DNA of 64,000 nt from Struthidea cinerea. Its lineage: Eukaryota > Chordata > Aves > Passeriformes > Corcoracidae. The stretch spans positions 2,402,176 through 2,466,175 of the forward strand of contig VZTI01004088.1 in assembly GCA_013397865.1 (NCBI GenBank), read 5' to 3'. The position numbers were made by a program, and so were the translations under genes. The notes beneath the pieces are model-generated. The model was given only the letters and a program-made list of their open reading frames with translations. It was not told where the DNA came from and ran no database searches. Of the stretch, positions 43,001-52,000 are shown one piece after another (positions within the stretch are counted from its first letter, which is position 1; each line of letters begins with the position of its first letter).

Positions 43001-46000
43001 TGGGTCACCCAGCCTTGTGCTGCCTGGGAGCTGCCACTGTGGAAGAGAACTGATCAAAAAACAAAGCAGTAATAGGCATTGGTTTATGAAAAAAAACCAG
43101 TGAGACAAATAGGCAAGTTTGGTCACACCACAAGTGAGGAAGATCAGGGATGGAAAAGCTCTAACTTCAGGTTGGAAGTTTGAAAGATGGGCAGACTGCT
43201 TTCAAAGGAGATTCAAGAAGAATGGAGGTACAGTTTTCTTACTGCAACATTTCTAAGTTGTGAACTACCTAAGATTACGAAGCATCATTTTTGGACTATC
43301 TTTGAACTGCACAGGCAGCTGGAATATATAGTTCAAAACTATAGTTTGTACTAGTGATGGAATTGGCTAGTTGACCAAAACATCTGATTTAATAATTTCT
43401 ATTGCATAGTTTCACATGGCTAATGTGCTTAGTCTGCTTTTGGAAAAAGAGGATAAGATAGGACATATATTCCATTGGAATATTTCTCTTCCTTAGCTTT
43501 TAGAATGAAGTTTCTCACCCCTACAGAACTGAGCAGCCAAATATTAGCTGCCCTGATGCACTCCTATAAGTCTCTTCAGCTGACGAAAGCAAAGTCATGT
43601 GTCTTCAGTGGGATACCGGAGCTTGTGGAAAGGAAACTGAGCTCCAACACTTCAGCAGCCAATATAGAACCCGTGTTAGACAGCTCCTAAAGCTGCCAGA
43701 ACAATCCCATTACACTGCTTATTATCATATATCACTTCTGAGAAGGAAAATAAAGCTATACATAACAGGTTTACTTTGATATATTTTGGAAGAGGATATT
43801 TGTATTTAAGTTATTTTTAATGAAGACTGATGGACTAGAGATTTTGGGTTTTCTGCTGTCTAGCACAATTTCTACATTTGAATCAAAGAGCCAATTCAAA
43901 TTTTTCATGGGGAACAAATTCCTCTGATCTCTAAACCTGATTTTTGAAATTGATTCTTGCTGTCTGCATCTATTAACTCGCCTAATTCACTATATCACAA
44001 ATTGCTGAAATAGTATGGGATAGACAAGAGACAGCAATATGCTAGTGTGTGGAAGGAAAGTCACAATCTTTTCTTATGATCTTGAACAAATCTCAGTTAA
44101 CCTTGCTTCACCTCAGGTTTCCCAGCTACAAACTGAGGCTAAAATTCATATTTCATAGAGATCTGCTTCTAGACATCAAGCTAGTGTTTGTAAAATATCA
44201 GAGCAAGGTGCAGGGCATCACCCCTGTCTGCTGGTTTTCAGAATATATATAGAAAGAAAAGGAATGCATGAATGTGTTAAAATAGGCTGTAATTTCTTTA
44301 TGGAGGCTTGGGCAGAATTCCAGTTGCTTTAAATCATATATTTAATTAATACTCATCTATTCAAGTGCTGCATCCCAGCCAGGAGCTGACGTTGTATTCG
44401 CTTTGCTATAAACATAATAGGATGGATTTGTGGCAGAAGAGAAGGCTTATTTTAAGCTTCTTAGAGATATTTATGAAATAAATGTTTCCTGACCCCGCAG
44501 GGAAGAAGGGGAAATAAAGCAAGCAAGTCATATCTGGAGTAGGACACCACCACCTTGAATAGGCACTGAGAGCACTGGCAGGGTCAGAGCTAGATTTAAC
44601 TCTGTCAGCTACAAAAATACCCCTCTGTGAGAGACCACAGATGGAGCAAGCCACACAGGTCTAGGAATTTGGCTCAGGCCTATCTTGAAAGTAGAGCTGA
44701 GGAGGCAGCAGCCTGCAGAGAATACCCCTGCTGCAGCTCCCAGAGGGACACTAGTTAGTGCCCTGGTGCCTTTCATGGCACAGGAAGTACGTGGGTTATA
44801 CAATGCTGAAGCAACCTCTCAGGTAGCTTGGTTCACAGGCATTATTTCATCTATCTTTGTAGACTCCAGCTTCTGGTCATATTTGAGTTTCTGACAGCAC
44901 CTATTATCCCCATGGATGGACTGAAATACAGAGCACCGCAGGGCCATGCTTGGACTGATGGCTCTACATGCCAAAGCTAGTCCCTGTTCCTGCTTGCAGG
45001 AGCCAGGAGAACACGGGAGATTCGGAGTCATGCCCTCTCAGGCTCTTTTCCTTGGCTCCATGTGCAGTCAGTGGAGAGATGCTATTGCGATGCCTGACAA
45101 GGTGCAGTGTACCATGACTGTACCATTTGCCCTTGGCCACACTGGAGGTTTGTTGCACCACATGGAGTCAGAGCTAGATCATTGGTGATTAGTTTTGCTT
45201 TTCTCTTGTTGACACATTCTGCTCCTGCTGACTTCAGCTTTTGCTATGGATGTCGGTATTTAAAATTGGGTATCGTATAACCACAAGTGGATTAAAGTGG
45301 TGTCTAGTAATTTATGCAAGATGTGAGCATACAGCATATGAAGCATGTGTTCTTTCCATTATTTCAGTCAGACATCCCTGCTCAGCATTTATTACTCAAA
45401 AAGAAACTGTATATCAGATTTTCATATTTAAGGCATATAAACAGCTGGGAGTCAAATAATATTTCTGTGAAGTGTTAAAGTTGAGAAAAGTTTATACCAA
45501 GGACTGGAGGGCAAAGCAGCTAAATCAGCTTATAGAAATGAGATAGCATGAAAAATAATTGATTCCATGCCTGATTGTATGTACAACCACTTCTCAGACA
45601 ACAAAAAAGAAACAGAGAGATTCTGTAGGCATTCTTAAGAACTGTCCTCTAACTTTCACTTCTGTTGACACCAGAAGTTGATGAATGGGGACATGGGTTT
45701 GTTTATTCCAAGCTGCTGTTTCCACTCTGCATTAGTCGGTCAGTCTGTTCTCTGTTCATGATCTATTTTGGTGACATGTAAAAAAACACCAACCAACCAA
45801 CCAATCAACAACCAACAAACAAGCACCCCAGGGTTTTTTTCTCCAGAGAATAGGAATTTATATTGTGAAGTAGCAACTTTCTTGGATGCCCTATCGGACA
45901 CGACATTAATTAGTCATGAAAGAGAAGTAGTAGGGGAAATTCTGCCTTTGGTGTTGCACTGAAAATCCCTTGGCCTTCAGGAAAGTAGAATCATTCTACC

Positions 46001-49000
46001 CATGCCACTGGTCAGTAAATAATAGATCATAAAGAGGAAGTTTTTAATTAAGGGAAAAATGAGCCTAACAAATCTTTGGTATTTTGTATTCCTTTATGCT
46101 AGTTTTATACAGAACTAACTCTGTTGGCCTCTAGTGTACTTGGAGCAAAAGGAGAATAGGGCTTTTTGCTGTGAAGTTTTTCTGTTACATTTTCATGTCT
46201 CAGTTTTGTCATCTTTTTTTTTTCCTGGAAAATATTAAACTGCTGTAATACTAAGCTGCTTGTATTAAGGTAATGTATATGACAGTAATGAATTGGACCC
46301 TTCACAGAGCTAAAGCTTTCGCACAGACATAAGCCAAGGGAACAGCAGACAAAAAAGTGTCCATCCAGATGTTAACGGAACAATGAAGTCCATTTATAGT
46401 TTTGTTGAAGACCTAAGGCCATGTCTTTTAACTAAAGGCAGCCATAACAAAGCAATCAGAATTGAAAGCGTTAATCCAGCTTTCATTAAATAAATTGTCT
46501 ATGTTGTGGCGTGTGTGGGCTCCGTTAGAAACAGACTGAATTACAGCCCTGATGAACTCTCGTTCTCTAACACTTGGTTTTAACTGGCTAAACTCTCTGC
46601 TCACTAGATGTATTACTGGGTTTATTTCGAAGCCACACTTTTTTTCTCTTTTAATCAGGGGCTAAGCTCATGTTTATTTGAGGCTTCAGAAGAATATCTT
46701 TCTTTGCCAGTGGAGAATCTGCGTCAGCTATGAATGACAAAAAAAGAAATCTGACTCATGGCAAATATTTGAAATAAGTCAGTGGGAACATTTGAGAAGT
46801 AGGAATGTACGCCCTACCATGGAAGAGCATGTGTGCTATGGGCCAAAAATGGCTAGACCATAATTTCACCAAAACTGTATCAAGGGTAGCTTTGATTCCT
46901 TGCGGTGAGACAAGCAGTTCTCAAGTGAGACACACATAGCCCATGAAATCAACATATCCAAGTGCACAGGTGAGAAAAAACTCTCCACAGTCTGAAGAAA
47001 GACATTCAGAATGAATGCAGATTAGGTTAAGAGGAATGATCAACTCTGAATGTTGGGAAGATAGGTTTGGTAAGGAACTTGCTATTTTGGGTTTTCCATG
47101 ATGAATTTATGACATGTTGGTTGAAAGTGAAAGCATCTTTCAAATGAGAAAAGTTATCTGTGTGTTCTTTGTGGTTTATGCAGGGAAGCTTCAGTTTGGA
47201 TTCTCTTTTAAGTAGTAATTATTTGTAATGATGACTGTTAGCATGCTTTTTTTTTTTGTCCTGAGATCCCAAAGAGCTCTTACAGATTGCATATTAGATC
47301 ACTCTGTTAACTTAGTTGATATGAATGTTTTAAGCACAGGAAATATTGAGCAGCTGCTGCACACCAATTTCAAAAACTAGGTTTAAGTCCAATGTGAAAA
47401 TTTTACTGTTTTCTTAGCTAGACACCATAGTTAGAAAGATGATTCCTCTTAGATCATAGCTCTTGGGAGACTGTTTTAATTAGGAATTTGTACTGTGATG
47501 TTTTGCCTTCTGAAGGGACATAAACTCAGAAGTCCTCAGTCCTAAAACCACTGTCTCAAATTCTATTTTCTGGTTTTTAGTTCCACACATAGAGTAAGCC
47601 TAAGAGAATAAATACTCCTAATGCATGTAGACAACTTCCCTACTAATATTGCCAACCTGAACTGCAGTCTTGATGTCAGTATCAAATCAGAGGGACAAGC
47701 TGGAAGCCTTTGCACTCTTCAAAAATTGCCACTTGCCTGTGATAAATGAAGTTAAACTTGTATTTCTCTGGTTACTTTATAAGATCCTATTTTGGGCTTG
47801 AAGCAAGTTTACTTACTTTTTAAGTGATCTAACTTTCTGTTTTCAGCATTTTTTCTTTGCTTTTGAGCTTTAACTCTTCAGATAATATAAGCTAAGGTCT
47901 ACAAAGGACTTGCTGTTTGAGAATTTGACGCTGTTGTGTGGGAACATGGTTTTGTGGTGTTATTGGGACCACACTGTGTTTCTCTTTGCTCAGGGAAGCC
48001 CTATGGTGCAGATGACTTCCTCCCTGTGCTCATGTATGTGTTGGCCCGCAGCAACTTGACTGAAGTCCTTCTGAATGTGGAGTATATGATGGAGCTCATG
48101 GACCCTGCTCTGCAGCTAGGAGAAGGTAAGAGTACAGTGTTTGCTCATGGGATATTCACTTTGGAAATCATTATTTGTCTCATTTCAGTGTTTATGAAAG
48201 TGGGGCAGCAGGCCTCTGGCTAGATTTTGTGGATAATGCTTTGGCCAATCTTTTCAAATCTGAAGCTCTAAAATTATTGCCAAACACTTTAACTCCTTTT
48301 AGCAGTGCAGTGCCTTAAGAAACAAGCTAGAAAGGCAGGGACTCATCATAAATGATAACTGAGGTGCTGGATTAGCAAACTAAACAGAGATGCCTTGTGT
48401 TCCTTGGCCCTAAGACTGAAGAGCTGGAAGGCCTTTGCTAAAATTAAACAGCTGTTGCAAAAAATTGTGCAGATAATTTTATTTATTCCAGTCAGAAAAG
48501 AGCACATCTCTTAAACTGCATTGTATGCCTGAGGCCATACATCATTCTCATGGTCACTCTACTCTTAAATTTGAGTGAACCCTGACAATGTTCTCTGACT
48601 GAGCGAGAGAGACAGAGAAAATAAAGTTAGGTTAGAGAGGAATATTGAGTTTGGAAGTGACTAAAGACCTCTGTTATTAGAGAGGTAAATACCCCAGGGA
48701 ACTGTGGGCCTCTAGTTTCTTAAATATAGCTTGGAAAGCACATGCTTCCCCAGTGACAATTACCAATTACACACTCTGAATTAGGAACACAGATCATTTA
48801 TCACCAAGTAGTCACTAAACCAATAAAATGGGGTCTATTTTAGACTTTGCTTTGGTAAGTACTGATGTTCTAGAAAGGAGTCCTGGATGAACAACAGCAG
48901 ACTAATTTTATTTATATTAAATGGGGATGTAATTCTGAAACTAAGCATGTCATCCCAGCACAGAGCAGAGTGGGACAGAAGTAAGTACTAATAGAATGAT

Positions 49001-52000
49001 TAGTATCAATACAATACATTAATAAGGTGTTTCTGCACAGGTTAGTTTTTCTGTTAAGAAGAATTCTTAGCAGAAAAAAGTGTTAGCTGAAGCACAGCAT
49101 TTTGTGGACACAACCAAGCTGCTTTTGGTGACTACACTGCACACAGGTTCTTCACTTCAAAGGGGCACACTACCAGGCTGGTTACTGAAGTCATCTGGGT
49201 TTGGGAGCTCAGGGTATTGAAAGCAAAGCCAGCTGGAAGTTCTCTTAGCTCAAAGATGCAAAGACTGTGTGAAATGGGCACTCCAGTCAAAAGGGAAAAT
49301 TTTGTGAGGGAGTTCCAGGTCAAACTGACTGAATAATCACATCAGAAAGGACACTGGGAGTAACTGCAGATTCAAGAAATGGGAAAAAAAATAACATCTC
49401 AGTGAAGACAGCTCTGAGATCACAAAGTGTAGAACTGGCAAAAGTTAACTTGAGTAAGGCCTTTGGGAGTTGAAAAGCAAAAGTTGATTCAGGTACAGAA
49501 ATTAAAGGGAAAAAAGCAAAGCTGAAGTGAGACAACTGTGAAATTGCATATGTCAATATACAAAATCACTTAAATTTTGCCTCCAAGTGAAAAATATATT
49601 TTGAATTTGTTTAATAGCAATGGTGATGCTGACTGCTGGGGCAAAGACAAGGACGGATTATAGGGAACAACTGGATGGAAATAGAACTGGAAGTGGGCAA
49701 ACACTTAATTCTTTAAAAAGTCGTAATGAATTCGTGTTGTGGGGGACTCAGAGATCTTCCTCCCTGGATTCTGAGGGAAGGGATACATCCCATCGCGGGT
49801 CCCATCACAGCTACCTCTGACTCAGCCAGAAGAAGAGAAATATTGAATGACAGGCAAAGGAGGGTAGCAACTATATTTAAGAGGAGAAAATTGGCACTTC
49901 TAGGTTTCTTAGTCTATTCTCAGCACCTCTTTGTGGGAGACAGTAAAGAAAAATGAGAGTGTTTTGGGCACACACCTTCATAGCTGTAGGATACTCCTCA
50001 TCGATCCACCAGAGCACAGGAAGTCAAATGGCAGTGTCTTGGTCTCTCCTCTCCTACACCAAACTTTAATGGTGCTCTAAAAATACTGCTCTTAAATCAA
50101 GCGCTATCTTTGCCTCCCTGAGGCAGCCAGCCACGCTGACCGCGGGCTCACCGGCGCCTGGGGAACCAGCGGGAGCCCCGGGCTGCCGCGAGGGTTGGGT
50201 GGTGTGCGAGTGCCATCTAGAGGCACTGCAATTGGTGTGAAACCCCCGGGCAGCTGTTAGTTGTCGCCGTTTGCCAGGCACCGGGATGCGGGGGCCGGAT
50301 CGCGGGGTGTCCCCGCCGCCCCGGGACGCTGCGCTGCTGCTCGGCAGCTCCGCGGCCTGACTCGGCCCGAGCCCGAGCCGCGCGCTTCTCAGCTGAGGGC
50401 GGAGCTGGGAGCCGAGCACTTCGGTCAGGCCTGCCTCGGGGCTGCAACCAGAGCAGCGTCTCTGTCCTTCTCAGGGCTCACCTGCACCTCTGTGGATGAG
50501 GCCGGCTTTTATCATGGCCCAGCTGCCACCCTGTGGCTGCAGTTGGTTATTTATTTCCCTCTCCAAGCCACATCAGCCAGGGGGGTTCTGAGGGAAAAGG
50601 GCTTTTGCCACTTTATCCTGCTTCTCTGCTTTACCAAGATTTATCCCGCAAATCTGAACAGTCCAGGAATTACAGGGGAACACCTGGGCTGCCTGTGTAG
50701 TCAATAGAGAATGGAGGGAACAGAGGGTGACTTGTTCCTGCAGGTCTGAGACAGTGTTCAGCCCACAGGAGACCCGGGGTCCAAACATTCGAGTAATGTA
50801 GCTGGAGTTGGGGGCTGGATCCAGGCCTTGTGCTTCTCCTGCAATACTCTGTGATTGTTTCTATTTCCCTGCATTGTGGGGACTGCTCAGGAGCCCAAGT
50901 TACAGACCTGTTGCATGGGCACTGTCAAACACAACAAAAAGATGGCCATGGCCCAAAGAATACACATCTATGGCTTGGGCTTGTTTGTGAAAGCAGCTTT
51001 TGTAGCTCTTTCCTTTCATCCTGTGCTCCCTTGCAGGACATCTACAGCCTCAGCGGTCTGGGAAGCAATACTGATTTGGAGCAGTATCCAGGAGGGGCTG
51101 GAGGACATTGGTCATTAGGTGTCCTTCATTTGGTTAACATCAGTGATCCCTGCACTCCCTCCAACAAGGCACAGGCAGTGCAAGGGTCAGACAGCTGTCC
51201 CTGTGTGGGCATCAGGAGGCAGGGTGGGAGTGGGACTGAATGACCCATGGAGGTGTGATGTTCATACAAGACTTTCACCTTTTGCAGGCTCCTATTATTT
51301 AACCACCACCTATGGGGTCCTGGAGCATATCAAGAACTATGACAAAATCACTGTCACACGGCAGCTGAGCGTGGAGGTTCAGGACTCCATCCACCGCTGG
51401 GAGCGACGGAGAACGCTGAACAAGGCCCGGGCTTCCCGCTCATCAGTGCAGGTAGCTGGCATATTCTAGGGAAAAAGCCTGCATGCTTTCTCCATACTTA
51501 GAAATGTTTAATATGGTAATTAGTTTAAAACAAAACTAATTGAAATCACTATTAAAAAAAGAGGACATCTGGGGCAAGATTTCTAGATCTTAAAAAACCG
51601 CACCACATTTGAAATATATACTACTTACGAAATACATTTTGAAATCTTGACGTACCCTCCTAATGTTGTAGTATTAAATACGACTGCAGAGTGATTCTGT
51701 TGTTCATTCTCAAAGGAAGTGTGCTAGGAGCCTTTGCCTGTGGGAGCTGTGGTGGGGACTCAGAAGCCCCTCTTATTCATCTCCCTTAATGCCTGGGGAA
51801 ATCACGGGCTAAACTGAGATGTGAGCAGGCTATGCAGGGCTGCTTCTAGATGGTGTAAAGCTGTAGGAGGATCTGAGACATCCCAAGAGCCAGTCAGTCA
51901 AGCATCTTCCAGAGCCTGTCCAGCAGCAGGAAAGACCCATCAAGGTCTGGTTAGTTTTGAAGCCCATGCTGTGCATGGCCTGGCAGAGATCTCCCTGTGC

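Larger units (their letters stand above)
39452..47993 (+). other. RIN3: RIN3 intron, 8.5 kb
   Basis: This is the second longest intron. It contains a 21-bp tandem triplet at 40.85-40.91 kb, a CCAA-type microsatellite at 45.79 kb and short A or T runs near 42.63, 46.21 and 47.25 kb. No gene, transposon or RNA gene is recognised in the remainder. Confidence 0.85.
48126..51287 (+). other. RIN3: RIN3 intron containing a CpG island
   Basis: This 3.2 kb intron separates two VPS9 exons. Most of it is AT-rich and featureless, but 50.1-50.46 kb is a sharply bounded CpG-dense patch. No coding exon is recognised inside it. Confidence 0.85.

Noticed and set aside
50066..50707. Arginine/alanine/proline-rich frames on both strands of the CpG island
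   Set aside because: High GC removes stop codons on both strands. Nothing ties either frame to a known family or to RIN3 splice phase.
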